From Chryseobacterium sp. KACC 21268 (GTDB taxonomy: Bacteria; Bacteroidota; Bacteroidia; Flavobacteriales; Weeksellaceae): a DNA stretch of 64,000 nucleotides. The notes under the pieces are model-generated. The model searched no databases. It was not told the origin of the DNA and saw nothing but the letters and a program-made list of their open reading frames with translations. Each line of letters starts with the position of its first letter. Within the stretch, counting starts at the first letter, position 1. Shown piece after piece: positions 17,715 to 26,350 of this stretch. The DNA is taken from assembly GCA_028736075.1 (NCBI GenBank), contig CP117875.1:3410001-3474000 (forward strand), in the 5' to 3' direction. The position numbers were made by a program, and so were the translations under genes.

Positions 17715-18314
17715 TTACAGCCTTTCATCTTGACCATAAATTGTGTAATTCTTATTGCTAAAAATCGTAGCACTCACAGAAATACCAATGAAATAAGCAT
17801 TCGAAACATTAGAATTATAACGATAAATAAATAAGCCACCTTCTTGAATCAATCTCTTTGAGAAAGAATCCTGATAGCCTAATTTCCCTCCAAAGTAATG
17901 GGTATTATTGATGTTGGATTGGTTGAATTGCTTTCCGTATTCAAATTCCAAAATGAACTTGCCTTCATCTTTCCCAAAGATAAATTTTGGTTGGACCGTC
18001 CAATTCAGAAGATGAAGATTGTCTGAAACATAATTATACTTCAGTCCAGTTCCCAAAGCAAAAAATGGTAAAATATGATAACCGCCGACTACGCCAACAC
18101 CGTAAGTAAAGTCATTGGGAAGATAAGATGCAACATATTGTTGATAGTACTGAGAATCTTGATTTTGACCATCTTTTATTGAATTTCCTAAATTATAACC
18201 AACCTGAAAATTTGGACTAATGTAAAAGCCCATCGTCTTACTTTTATGCTTTTCTGATTGTGCTAATACACAACTGGACAAGACAACAGTCAACGCCAAT
18301 AAAGTTCTTTTCAT
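17715..18314 (-). CDS. Putative outer-membrane beta-barrel protein
   Basis: The 199-aa protein has an N-terminal signal (MKRTLLALTVVLSSCVLAQ) and alternating hydrophobic/polar strands rich in Tyr and Gly (MGFYISPNFQVGYNLG, YGVGVVGGYHILPFFALGTG, FYFGGKLGYQ-like segments), as in small porin-family barrels. Cys15 lies within the signal sequence; a lipobox reading (SSC) is possible, but an AQ cleavage site fits better. It starts 11 nt after truB and is probably cotranscribed with it. The function is not recognised. Confidence 0.65.
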   Translation of the reverse strand: MKRTLLALTVVLSSCVLAQSEKHKSKTMGFYISPNFQVGYNLGNSIKDGQNQDSQYYQQYVASYLPNDFTYGVGVVGGYHILPFFALGTGLKYNYVSDNLHLLNWTVQPKFIFGKDEGKFILEFEYGKQFNQSNINNTHYFGGKLGYQDSFSKRLIQEGGLFIYRYNSNVSNAYFIGISVSATIFSNKNYTIYGQDERL

Positions 18315-18325
18315 TTAGCTTCTTA

Positions 18326-19024
18326 TTATTCTGAGATTTGCAAATCATCATTGATAAAATCAGAGCTTGCATCTTCTACAGAATAGTCTCCGATCTTTGT
18401 TCGTCTTAGTTGCGTCAAATATGCGCCAACGCCAAGCTCCTGACCAATGTCGTGCGCCAAACTACGGATGTACGTTCCCTTGCTGCAGCCAACCGTGAAA
18501 GAGACAAAAGGCAAATTGATCTCTATATCATTAAGATAATGGATCGTGGTCTTTCTGGATTTCATCTCGACTTCTGTTCCTGCTCTTGCCAGGTCATAGG
18601 CACGTTTTCCATCAATTTTTAGTGCTGAAAAAACGGGTGGTTTCTGGTCGATCTCGCCAATCAACTTGGCTAACGTTTCGTGAATATGCTCCTCAGTAAT
18701 TTGAGAATAATCGGTTTGAAGAATCTCTGGCTTTTCGGTGTCGTAAGATTCGGTTTGGACGCCAATTTTTATTTCTGCCCAATATTCTTTTGGCGCATCT
18801 TGGATCTCGGGAATTTTCTTTGTGAACTTACCCGTGCAAACGATCAGTAATCCTGTTGCTCGTGGATCCAAAGTTCCGGCGTGTCCAATTTTGAATTTCT
18901 TCGGTAACTCTTTGAATTTTCTTTTCAGTTTATACTTTAACTTGTTGACCGCTTGAAATGACGTCCAATCCAAAGGTTTGTCCAATAGAAATATGTGTCC
19001 GGATTGTAGGTCTTCTGCTGTCAT
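18326..19024 (-). CDS. truB: tRNA pseudouridine(55) synthase
   Basis: The 232-aa enzyme makes pseudouridine 55 in the T-loop of tRNAs. The catalytic motif HAGTLDPRATGLL is present, with Asp53 as nucleophile, along with the N-terminal LLDKPLDWTSF motif and the GTYIRSLAHDIG motif near the C-terminus. The length is that of the short Bacteroidota type, without an extended PUA domain. It is part of the ftsX-DUF3098-uppP-truB neighbourhood often seen in this phylum, but here a repeat element separates it from uppP. Confidence 0.95.
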   Translation of the reverse strand: MTAEDLQSGHIFLLDKPLDWTSFQAVNKLKYKLKRKFKELPKKFKIGHAGTLDPRATGLLIVCTGKFTKKIPEIQDAPKEYWAEIKIGVQTESYDTEKPEILQTDYSQITEEHIHETLAKLIGEIDQKPPVFSALKIDGKRAYDLARAGTEVEMKSRKTTIHYLNDIEINLPFVSFTVGCSKGTYIRSLAHDIGQELGVGAYLTQLRRTKIGDYSVEDASSDFINDDLQISE

Positions 19025-19085
19025 TTGAGTTGGAGGTTTTTTGAGTTGGAGGGTTGGTGATTTGAGAGTTTGAGAGTTTTGAAAA
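19025..19085. repeat. G/T-rich low-complexity repeat
   Basis: Short imperfect units of the TTTGAG/TTGGAGG type fill the sequence upstream of truB. They resemble the tandem repeat at 5557-5625. Confidence 0.5.
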
Positions 19086-19110
19086 AATTTCTTTTAACAA
19101 GTAATCTAAT

Positions 19111-19225
19111 GCAGCCCGGCTTGAGTGGAAATCCTTTTTGTGGCTGGAAAAGCGAAGGTAAAAAAGATTGACTTCGTCGAACCACTTCGTTAGGTTTGGA
19201 ACGGAAGAAGGAAATAGCTGCCCAA
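19111..19225 (+). repeat. Intergenic hairpin element, copy C
   Basis: The element starts GCAGCCCGGCTTGAGTGGAA, continues ATCCTTTTTGTGGC and ends GAAATAGCTGCCC. The ends GCAGC and GCTGC are complementary. The central half has diverged or been replaced compared with other copies. Confidence 0.7.
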
Positions 19226-19231
19226 ATTATT

Positions 19232-20050
19232 TTATTTAAACCAATAAAAATAAACCAACAATGCTATTCCAACCACAATCCTGTACCAACCCCAAGGTTT
19301 GAAACCGTATTTATTCAATAGACTTATGAAAGATTTGATCGCGATCCAAGCCACTACAAATGCTACAATGTTTCCAACAATGAAAATCGTAATGTGGTCT
19401 TGAGATTCCAGAATCATCTCATAACCTTTTTGTGGATGAAGCGTTTCTTTACCCCAAGTTTTAACGAAAACAGAATAAAGCGTCACCGCCAGCATCGTAG
19501 GAACTGCCAGGAAAAATGAGAACTCAGCCGCAGCTTTTCTGGACAGGCCTTGTGCCATTCCACCAATGATGGAAGCTGCACTCCTACTCGTCCCAGGCAT
19601 CATAGCCAAGCATTGCCAAAAACCGATGGTCACTGCTTTTTTGATGGTAATCTCTTTCTCGTCGTGGATGACAGGATTCTTGAACCAGCTGTCCGCAAAC
19701 AACAAGACGACACCTCCCAAAACCAAAACCGACGAAATGGCAATTTGATTTCCTAAAACGGATTCTATCACGTCATCCAGGAAAAAACCGATGATCAAAG
19801 CCGGCATCACTGCAAACGCCAATTTGTAATAGAATTGAAGATTACTGAAATCAAAGAACTTTTTTCCGTACGCTACAACCACAGAAAGTATCGCCCCAAA
19901 TTGAATTGACACTTGAAACATCTTGAGAAATTCGGTTTCCTCCAGACCCATCAGACTGGCGGCGAAACCCATATGAGCGGTTGAAGAGATTGGCAAATAT
20001 TCGGTTAGACCTTCGATGATCGCAATGATGATCGCTTTGATTAAATCCAT
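19232..20050 (-). CDS. uppP: Undecaprenyl-diphosphatase (bacitracin resistance protein family)
   Basis: This 272-aa integral membrane enzyme dephosphorylates undecaprenyl diphosphate so that the lipid carrier for peptidoglycan and other glycans can be recycled. Signature residues are E13-GLT-E17 followed by YLPISSTAH, and the second motif PGTSRSAASI near residue 150. Eight or so hydrophobic helices are visible. It has its own upstream region after the DUF3098 terminator. This is the BacA/UppP family rather than the PAP2 family. Confidence 0.96.
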   Translation of the reverse strand: MDLIKAIIIAIIEGLTEYLPISSTAHMGFAASLMGLEETEFLKMFQVSIQFGAILSVVVAYGKKFFDFSNLQFYYKLAFAVMPALIIGFFLDDVIESVLGNQIAISSVLVLGGVVLLFADSWFKNPVIHDEKEITIKKAVTIGFWQCLAMMPGTSRSAASIIGGMAQGLSRKAAAEFSFFLAVPTMLAVTLYSVFVKTWGKETLHPQKGYEMILESQDHITIFIVGNIVAFVVAWIAIKSFISLLNKYGFKPWGWYRIVVGIALLVYFYWFK

Positions 20051-20065
20051 TGTTAACTTAGTTTT

Positions 20066-20108
20066 ATTAAAAAAAACTTTGTCTCAGTTCATAACCAAGA
20101 CAAAGTTT
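20066..20108 (-). terminator. Terminator of the ftsX-DUF3098 unit
   Basis: AAACTTTGTCT and AGACAAAGTTT form an 11-bp perfect stem with a long T run on the minus strand. It separates the two-gene unit from uppP. Confidence 0.8.
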
Positions 20109-20130
20109 GTAATTGTATTTTGTTTAAATT

Positions 20131-20436
20131 CTAATCTTTGTTTCTTTTCAATATTGCAAAAATCTGGATCACAAATCCTGCAATGACGAAGAGTGGAGCT
20201 ATTCTGATCCTTCTGAAAGAGAAGATATCTTCGTTCCAATAATTAGGGTCATACTTCCCATCTGGTGTTGTGTTCGCGTCTGCTCCCATCATGAAGACAA
20301 ATCCCAGCACAATCATTCCTAAACCGATCAACATCAATTTGAAATTTTTGCTCCCGAAGTAAAATGCTTTTTTCCCCACAGTTTCAGTGGCTTTACCGTA
20401 ATGATCTGCAGAATATTTGTTTGTTTTTTTAGCCAT
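20131..20436 (-). CDS. DUF3098 family membrane protein
   Basis: This 101-aa protein has two membrane helices (about residues 32-50, LMLIGLGMIVLGFVFMMG, and 77-95, APLFVIAGFVIQIFAIL) joined by a ~25-residue polar loop (DANTTPDGKYDPNYWNEDIF). That layout and its place directly behind ftsX match the Bacteroidota DUF3098 family. Its function is unknown; the gene order suggests a link to cell division or envelope growth. It starts three bases after the ftsX stop. Confidence 0.85.
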   Translation of the reverse strand: MAKKTNKYSADHYGKATETVGKKAFYFGSKNFKLMLIGLGMIVLGFVFMMGADANTTPDGKYDPNYWNEDIFSFRRIRIAPLFVIAGFVIQIFAILKRNKD

Positions 20437-20439
20437 TTT

Positions 20440-21342
20440 TTAAGAATAATAAAGGTCATCCACATTGCTTCTAAGGAATCTCCAGGTTGCAAAGATAGTA
20501 CTTGCAACGGTAATGAAAACACCTACTAACAAAATGATGATTACAAGTAAAACATATTGGTTTGTATCCTGCACGAAAGGTGTTCCAATTTGACTTGTAA
20601 AATAGTACCAAAGTCCGCCCAACGCCAATAGTCCAATGAAAGAACCAATCAATCCAAGAATTAAAGCTTCTCTGATGAAAGGCATTAGAATGAATCGCCT
20701 TTTCGCGCCAACCAATTGCATCGTTTTGATAATGAATCTTTTAGAAAATATCTTCAGTCTAATTGAATTATTAATCAAGACAATTGCAACAATCAAGAAT
20801 AAAATTGAAAAAGCTAAAATCCACGTCAAAATCCTGTTTAGATTGTTATAAACATCTATGGTCAACTGATTATCATTAGCGACATCTTTAATACCTTGGA
20901 TGGCTTTTAACTGCGTCACAACGCCGTCTATTTTTGCTGGATCTACAAATTCGGGCTTCAAAGTTACCTCTACAGAGGCTGGGAAAATATCCTCTTCAAA
21001 AAGTGCATCAGCATCGATTCCCAACTGTTTCTTTGCCAGTACAGTCGCCTGTTGTTTTGAGATATATCTAGCCTGTTTTACGTAGTTCTGCTCTTTGATC
21101 TTGGCAAAAGTTTCCTCCTGGAATTTCAAAGTTTTTGCCGAGTCACGCGGGTCGAGATACTCGTCGAAGTAAGCTTCCACAACCAATTGCTCCTTGATAT
21201 AATCTGAATATTTCTGAGCATTGATCAATATTAATCCAAATAATCCTACAAGGAATAAAACCAGTGAAATACTGATGACCACAGTAATATTACTGGATCT
21301 GAGTCTGCTTTTATTAAAATCGTCAACTGTCTTTGGCATCAA
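20440..21342 (-). CDS. ftsX: Cell-division permease-like protein FtsX
   Basis: FtsX is the membrane partner of the ATPase FtsE and transmits signals to peptidoglycan hydrolases at the division site. The 300-aa protein has the expected arrangement: one helix near residues 20-42, a periplasmic domain (about 43-165), and three more helices (170-195, 225-245, 268-288) in a C-terminal FtsX permease domain (RLKIFSKRFIIKTMQLVGAKR is the typical cytoplasmic loop). FtsE is not in the window. The gene leads a unit with DUF3098. Confidence 0.92.
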   Translation of the reverse strand: MMPKTVDDFNKSRLRSSNITVVISISLVLFLVGLFGLILINAQKYSDYIKEQLVVEAYFDEYLDPRDSAKTLKFQEETFAKIKEQNYVKQARYISKQQATVLAKKQLGIDADALFEEDIFPASVEVTLKPEFVDPAKIDGVVTQLKAIQGIKDVANDNQLTIDVYNNLNRILTWILAFSILFLIVAIVLINNSIRLKIFSKRFIIKTMQLVGAKRRFILMPFIREALILGLIGSFIGLLALGGLWYYFTSQIGTPFVQDTNQYVLLVIIILLVGVFITVASTIFATWRFLRSNVDDLYYS

Positions 21343-21499
21343 TAAAATTTTTGCTAAAATAGAAATTTTCGTTTAATAAGCTGCCTTACTCTCTGTTAAT
21401 AAAATCATAAAAGCCGGAGAAAATCTTTATTTCGACGAACATTTACAATTATTTAAAATCGGCATTTTAATTGTTTAAGCAAATCACCAAATCTAAATC

Positions 21500-22549
21500 A
21501 TGAAATTAACACGACAGGTTTCTGGAAAGAATTTTTCTTATTTTAATAATAATGAGAAACTTAAAGATAAAGAAAAAATAAACTATATCAATTCACTGGT
21601 CATTCCGCCTGCTTGGACAGATGTGGAGATTACGACTAATAAAAGCGCGAAAATCCTAGCTGTTGGCCGAGATCAAAAAGGCAGAAAACAGTATATCTAC
21701 AATCCAAAATTCCGAGCAAAAAAGGATGCTGACAAATTCGACAGAATCTTACATTTTGCAGAAAATCTGGAACATATGAGACGCGTAACGGGACAACATC
21801 TGAGAAAGAAAAAAATAACTCGTGAAAAAGTATTGGCAGCAATGGTAAGACTTCTAGACTCAGCTTATTTTCGTCCGGGGAGTCCCAAATATACGCAGGA
21901 AAACCAAAGTTATGGATTGACGACCATTCGCAAAAAACACCTGATGATTGATGGCGACGAAATGATATTTTCTTACAAAGGAAAATCGGGAAAATTTCAA
22001 GAAAAGCACATTATCGATTCGAAATTGACAAAAGTAATCTCTGAAATCGAAGAATTGCCTGGCTATAGACTTTTTAAATATTATGACAAAGATAATAACC
22101 TCATCACGGTTGAAAGTCAGGATCTGAATGACTACATCCGAGAAATAATGGGCGCCGAGTTTTCAGCGAAAGATTTCCGAACCTGGGCAGGAACAATGAT
22201 TGCAGCAGGAATACTGGATGAGCTGGGAATCTGCGAAGAAAAACAGCAAAAAGAACTCAAAAAAAGAATCAGAAACGCGATTGTAGGTGTATCGGAAAAA
22301 TTGGGAAATACGCCTTCTGTAGCACGGGATTCTTACATCGATCCAAGAATTTTTGAGCATTACAAAAATGGACATACGGTTCATTATTTTCAGAAAGAAA
22401 TTAAGAAATTGCTGAGGAAAAACGAAAATCTGTCGGAAACCGAGGTGGGCGTTTTATATATGTTAAAATCAAAACTGAAGCCTACCAAAACGGCACCTAA
22501 GAAAGACTCAAAAACTTCAAATAAACGGAAGAGCAGGATTTCAGCTTAA
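21500..22549 (+). CDS. DNA topoisomerase IB
   Basis: The 349-aa protein is a bacterial type IB topoisomerase, related to the poxvirus enzyme, which relaxes supercoils through a 3'-phosphotyrosyl intermediate. An N-terminal domain (about 1-85, VIPPAWTDVEITT) precedes the catalytic domain with Arg144 (TTIRKKHL), the Lys of YKGKSGK, Arg227 (KDFRTW) and the nucleophile Tyr279 in ARDSYIDP. The tail is Lys-rich. Its last nine bases overlap the 3' end of the convergent nnr gene. Accessory in many bacteria but common in this group. Confidence 0.95.
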   Translation: MKLTRQVSGKNFSYFNNNEKLKDKEKINYINSLVIPPAWTDVEITTNKSAKILAVGRDQKGRKQYIYNPKFRAKKDADKFDRILHFAENLEHMRRVTGQHLRKKKITREKVLAAMVRLLDSAYFRPGSPKYTQENQSYGLTTIRKKHLMIDGDEMIFSYKGKSGKFQEKHIIDSKLTKVISEIEELPGYRLFKYYDKDNNLITVESQDLNDYIREIMGAEFSAKDFRTWAGTMIAAGILDELGICEEKQQKELKKRIRNAIVGVSEKLGNTPSVARDSYIDPRIFEHYKNGHTVHYFQKEIKKLLRKNENLSETEVGVLYMLKSKLKPTKTAPKKDSKTSNKRKSRISA

Positions 22550-24028
22550 TAAAGATTTGAATACTTCGCCTATTTTACTGATCAAATCGGTTGGTAACAT
22601 CGATTCTTTTGAGAATTCTTGCGCGGCAAAATCGCCTGCTTTTCCGTGAAGCCAAACGCCGAAAATGCAGGCTTTTTTGATATCATATTTTTGAGAAATT
22701 AATGAAGTTAAGATTCCAGTCAAGACATCGCCACTTCCGCCCTTTGCCATCCCTGAGTTCCCTGTGATGTTGTAGAAAACTTCTTTACCGGGTGTTACAA
22801 CTGCGGTATGATGATCTTTCAAAATAATGAATATCTGTAATTCTTCCGCTTTCTTCCTAGCTAATTCTAAACGTTCAAAAGAATTTTCCGTCTTGCCAAA
22901 CAGCCTTTCAAATTCCAACGGATGTGGCGTGATAACGGAATTTTTTGGAATCAAATTAATTTTATCTTTTTCAGCAAGAATATTCAACGCATCGGCATCC
23001 AAAATCATTGGCTGATTGCAAATCTGTATAAAATCGAGCAATGCTTTGGCAGTTTCCTTTTCTTTTCCCAAGCCTGGTCCGATTCCATAAACAGCCTTAT
23101 CTAGAACTTCGATTTTCGTAATATATTTTTCTCCAGAGTCCATAAACATTGCTTCTGGCGCTCGTGATTGCAGAATCAAATTTCCGCAAGCTGGTGCAAT
23201 AGTGAAGGTCAGACCACTTCCTGTTTTTAATGCTGACAAAGTTGACATCAAAACAGCACCAATTTTACCATAACTTCCACCAACAAGAATGCTTTTCCCA
23301 AATGTTCCCTTGTGACTGAAATCATCCCGGCGTTTGTAAATTTCTTTGATTAAATGATCATCTACCGCGAAATAATTGGTTTCTGTTTTCTCAATAAAAT
23401 CCTGATCCAAATCAATATCCAAAACAGTGATCATTCCACAAAATTTTCCTGTTTCTGAATGCAGAAAACTTCTTTTGTAAAACTGGAAAGTCAAGGTATG
23501 ATCCGCTTTGATGACCGTAGAATTTTCATCAACAATTTTATCTGAAAATAAACCAGAAGGAATATCGATGGCTATTTTCGGCACATTCATTTGGTTTAAT
23601 TTGTCAACCATATTTCTGATTTCATCAGACAATTCCCTGTTCAATCCATAACCGAAGATCGCATCGATAATAACTGTTTTATCATTTTTAATAATTGAAA
23701 AATCAGAAAAATCTTTGATATCAATTCCACTGATTTGTTTTAGCTTTTTGAGGTTAATGTTAGCATCTTCTGAGAATTTTATCTTTTTGTTAATAAAAAC
23801 TTCTACATCAAAACCCTTTTCATAAAGCATCCTAGCAATAGCAAATCCGTCTCCTCCATTGTTCCCGTTGCCACAGAAAATCAAAAATTTACCAATTCTT
23901 CTAAAATTAAGATCAATCCACTGCACGCAAGTTCTTGCAGCCTTTTCCATTAGATTAATGGAAGAAATCCCTTTACTAACGGTTGCAGCATCACAGGCTT
24001 TGATTTGATCAGAAGTAAGAATTTTCAT
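22541..24028 (-). CDS. nnr: Bifunctional NAD(P)H-hydrate epimerase/dehydratase
   Basis: This two-domain enzyme repairs hydrated NADH and NADPH. The N-terminal epimerase domain (about 1-215) has FCGNGNNGGDGFAIAR and the DAIFGYGL motif; the C-terminal ADP-dependent dehydratase domain has VGGSYGKIGA, GIGPGLG, ITPHPLEFERLFG and the NSGMAKGGSGDVLTG nucleotide-binding motif. The length is usual for the fusion. I start at MKILTSDQ (24028) rather than the four-residue longer ATG, since this is the family's normal beginning. It overlaps topoisomerase IB tail-to-tail by nine bases. Confidence 0.95.
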   Translation of the reverse strand: MKILTSDQIKACDAATVSKGISSINLMEKAARTCVQWIDLNFRRIGKFLIFCGNGNNGGDGFAIARMLYEKGFDVEVFINKKIKFSEDANINLKKLKQISGIDIKDFSDFSIIKNDKTVIIDAIFGYGLNRELSDEIRNMVDKLNQMNVPKIAIDIPSGLFSDKIVDENSTVIKADHTLTFQFYKRSFLHSETGKFCGMITVLDIDLDQDFIEKTETNYFAVDDHLIKEIYKRRDDFSHKGTFGKSILVGGSYGKIGAVLMSTLSALKTGSGLTFTIAPACGNLILQSRAPEAMFMDSGEKYITKIEVLDKAVYGIGPGLGKEKETAKALLDFIQICNQPMILDADALNILAEKDKINLIPKNSVITPHPLEFERLFGKTENSFERLELARKKAEELQIFIILKDHHTAVVTPGKEVFYNITGNSGMAKGGSGDVLTGILTSLISQKYDIKKACIFGVWLHGKAGDFAAQEFSKESMLPTDLISKIGEVFKSLLS

Positions 24029-24123
24029 AATGCAAGACATCTTTATATTAGACCGAAATCAAATTTAATCATTAATATTCTTTTATGAATAGTGAAAAAT
24101 AAATCTATTTAAATAAAAAATTA

Positions 24124-24131
24124 TATTTTTG
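24124..24131 (+). promoter_or_regulatory. -7 box of mscL
   Basis: TATTTTTG matches TAnnTTTG; expected transcription start near 24138 and the ATG at 24164. Confidence 0.5.
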
Positions 24132-24163
24132 TTTTTGTAACTAACTATTAAAAAAATACAACT

Positions 24164-24538
24164 ATGGGATTTGTAAAAGAATTTAAAGAATTTGCATTCA
24201 AAGGTAATGTGGTAGACTTAGCAGTCGGTGTAATAATTGGTGGCGCTTTCGGAGCGATTGTGAAATCATTGGTGGACGACGTGATTACGCCATTATTATT
24301 AACGCCTGCATTGAAAGCTGCGGGAGCTGAAAATATTAAAGAATTGGCTTGGAATGGCGTAACCTATGGAAACTTCCTTTCCTCCGTGATTAGTTTCTTA
24401 GTGATTGCTTTTGTTTTGTTCTGGCTTATCAAAGTTGCGAACAGAGTGAATAAAAAGCCAGAAGCTGCACCAGCAGGACCATCTTCTACAGATGTTCTAT
24501 TGGCTGAGATCCGTGACGAACTGAAGAAAAGACCTTAA
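24164..24538 (+). CDS. mscL: Large-conductance mechanosensitive channel
   Basis: MscL opens under membrane tension during osmotic downshock. The 124-aa subunit begins with FVKEFKEFAFKGNVVDLAVGVIIGGAFG, the amphipathic N-helix and first membrane helix with the Gly-rich gate. The second helix is at about 68-92 (NFLSSVISFLVIAFVLFWLIK), and the cytoplasmic C-helix ends in STDVLLAEIRDELKKR. Length is typical. It has a promoter box upstream and a terminator shared with the convergent GLPGLI genes. Confidence 0.97.
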   Translation: MGFVKEFKEFAFKGNVVDLAVGVIIGGAFGAIVKSLVDDVITPLLLTPALKAAGAENIKELAWNGVTYGNFLSSVISFLVIAFVLFWLIKVANRVNKKPEAAPAGPSSTDVLLAEIRDELKKRP

Positions 24539-24556
24539 ATATTTCTATATAAATGT

Positions 24557-24587
24557 AAAACGCCACTTTCCAGTGGCGTTTTTTTAT
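24557..24587. terminator. Bidirectional terminator
   Basis: AAACGCCACT-TTCC-AGTGGCGTTT forms a strong stem with a T run, between mscL and the convergent GLPGLI gene. Confidence 0.85.
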
Positions 24588-25432
24588 TTCAGTAAATCGA
24601 GTTCCAAAACATTATTATTCTTTTTCATTTGCTCTAGTTCCTGTTTTTCTTGTGATTTTATCAATTCGGGACCACTCATTTTATTTCCTGCTTCGTCCGT
24701 CATGTAGAGTTCCCCTTCGCTGACTTTTCTTCTGAAATTTGCAGTTGGATCCTTTCTGTAATTTTTATAGATGGTTTGATACTTTTTGTAGTCAATTGGA
24801 ATTGGCTTTTCCCATTCGAATGCAAAAATATTTCTTTCAAGAATATTATTTTTAATACCTTTCAATTCAAACTTGTAGTAGCCTGACTTGTCTTCTAATT
24901 TCACAATAAGTCCCGGCAAACCATGGAATTTATAAGGTCCGTCTTGAACAGGAATATCTGCCGAAAACCAAGCAATCCAATGTCTGCCTGCAAAATCTGT
25001 TTCTGCTTTCTGAACAGACCAATTTCCGATACTTTTTTTATCAGGAAGAATTTTCCAATTCATTTTCACCTGTTGACTTGCATTATAAAGCGTCATATCC
25101 AATGAAACGACATGATTAATTTTGAAATCCGGATAAGATTTTAAAATTTTATGAGTCACAACACCTTCTTTGCCAGACATTGGAAAAGGCTCGTCGCTAT
25201 GTGTTGCCATATTTTTGCTAAAATGCGCATTCATCAAAGAGTCATTTTGAAAGACATATTCGCTGTAATATTTGGAGCCTTTTTTATCAACATCCAAAAC
25301 CATTAATTCTGATTTTTTTGTCTCCACATCTGTAGAATCTGTTTGAAAATGATAATCATAGTAAAATCTTTGGTTCTGAGAAAAACTCAAAATAGAAAGA
25401 AAAAGAAAAGCTGACAGGAAAAGTTGATTCAT
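24584..25432 (-). CDS. GLPGLI family protein (second of a tandem pair)
   Basis: The 282-aa secreted protein has a signal peptide (MNQLFLSAFLFLSILSFSQ) and the family hallmark GLPGLIVKLED in YKFHGLPGLI, preceded by AGRHWIAWFSADIPVQDGPY. This Bacteroidota family has no established biochemical function. It is a paralogue of the gene 28 nt upstream (25461), sharing the same order of motifs, so the pair arose by tandem duplication. The pair follows the M56/BlaI genes on the same strand but behind a terminator. Confidence 0.9.
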   Translation of the reverse strand: MNQLFLSAFLFLSILSFSQNQRFYYDYHFQTDSTDVETKKSELMVLDVDKKGSKYYSEYVFQNDSLMNAHFSKNMATHSDEPFPMSGKEGVVTHKILKSYPDFKINHVVSLDMTLYNASQQVKMNWKILPDKKSIGNWSVQKAETDFAGRHWIAWFSADIPVQDGPYKFHGLPGLIVKLEDKSGYYKFELKGIKNNILERNIFAFEWEKPIPIDYKKYQTIYKNYRKDPTANFRRKVSEGELYMTDEAGNKMSGPELIKSQEKQELEQMKKNNNVLELDLLK

Positions 25433-25460
25433 AGTTTAGTTTTTAGTTTTTTGATTCAGC

Positions 25461-26297
25461 TCATTTTGTGATATCCAGCTCTATCCTATTATTATCTTTT
25501 TTAATCTGTGCTTTCAAACGCTCTTCCTGTTCCTTTGCAAACCTAGCACTATTCCCATCTTTACCATTCATTATGATATTTGCACCACCCATCTGGATTT
25601 GCTTGATGCCTTTGGTAGGATCATTCTCATATTCTTTTAGGACTTTTTGAAACTGCTTAGAATTAATAGCAACTTCCTTAGCCTCAAAAACATTGATATC
25701 CAAATCACTTGTGATGGTTCTGATGCCTTTCAGCTCCATTATATGAGAACCGGTTTTGTCTTCAATCTTAACAATTAATCCCGGCAAACCTTGGAACTTA
25801 TAAGGCCCATCCTGAATTGGAATTTCTGTGGAAAACCAAGCAGTCCAATGTCTGCCAGCAAAATCTGCTTCTGCTTTTTGTGCGTTCCATTCGCCTATTT
25901 TTGCTTTTTCTGATGAGATCTTCCACTTGATTTTTCTATCTTCTGAAACCTTATACGCATCCATAGAAAGTCTTCTGTGAATATAAGTTTTGTAGTCAGG
26001 ATATGTTTTAGTCACGGAGTATCTCACCACAGGTCTTTTCATAGGCGGTGTGATATTGATAGAACCTGTCGCCTTCAGCTGGCGTTCCAGATCTGCTTTC
26101 ATAATAGAATCGGAGTTAAAGACCGTGTAGCTATAGTACTTGGATCCATCTTTTGACGTATCCAGATACATCATTTCGGTTTTGACATCAGAAACATCGG
26201 TGGAGTCTGGAATCAGTTTGTATTCGTAGATAAAACGTTTGTTTTGAGCGAACGTCAAAGTTCCTAAAAGAACAAAAAGTAAAAGTAGTTTTTTCAT
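25461..26297 (-). CDS. GLPGLI family protein (first of a tandem pair)
   Basis: The 278-aa product has a signal peptide (MKKLLLLFVLLGTLTFAQ) and the GLPGLIVKIEDKTGS motif after AGRHWTAWFSTEIPIQDGPY. Residues before the motif (SSEKAKIGEWNAQKAEADF) match its neighbour. In flavobacteria GLPGLI genes are often near M56/BlaI or TonB systems, as here, but the function is unknown. Its ATG lies only about 15 nt after the terminator hairpin of the M56 gene, so expression may depend on read-through. Confidence 0.9.
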   Translation of the reverse strand: MKKLLLLFVLLGTLTFAQNKRFIYEYKLIPDSTDVSDVKTEMMYLDTSKDGSKYYSYTVFNSDSIMKADLERQLKATGSINITPPMKRPVVRYSVTKTYPDYKTYIHRRLSMDAYKVSEDRKIKWKISSEKAKIGEWNAQKAEADFAGRHWTAWFSTEIPIQDGPYKFQGLPGLIVKIEDKTGSHIMELKGIRTITSDLDINVFEAKEVAINSKQFQKVLKEYENDPTKGIKQIQMGGANIIMNGKDGNSARFAKEQEERLKAQIKKDNNRIELDITK

Positions 26298-26308
26298 ATT
26301 TTGAGATT

Positions 26309-26330
26309 AAAAAAGCCGGCGAACCGGCTG
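26309..26330 (-). terminator. Terminator/attenuator between M56 and GLPGLI genes
   Basis: On the minus strand AGCCGG-TTCG-CCGGCT plus six T residues forms a GC-rich hairpin with a stable TTCG tetraloop. It ends about 12 nt before the next ATG, leaving no space for a usual promoter. Confidence 0.75.
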
Positions 26331-26350
26331 TAGTGTTATGGATTTTCGTG

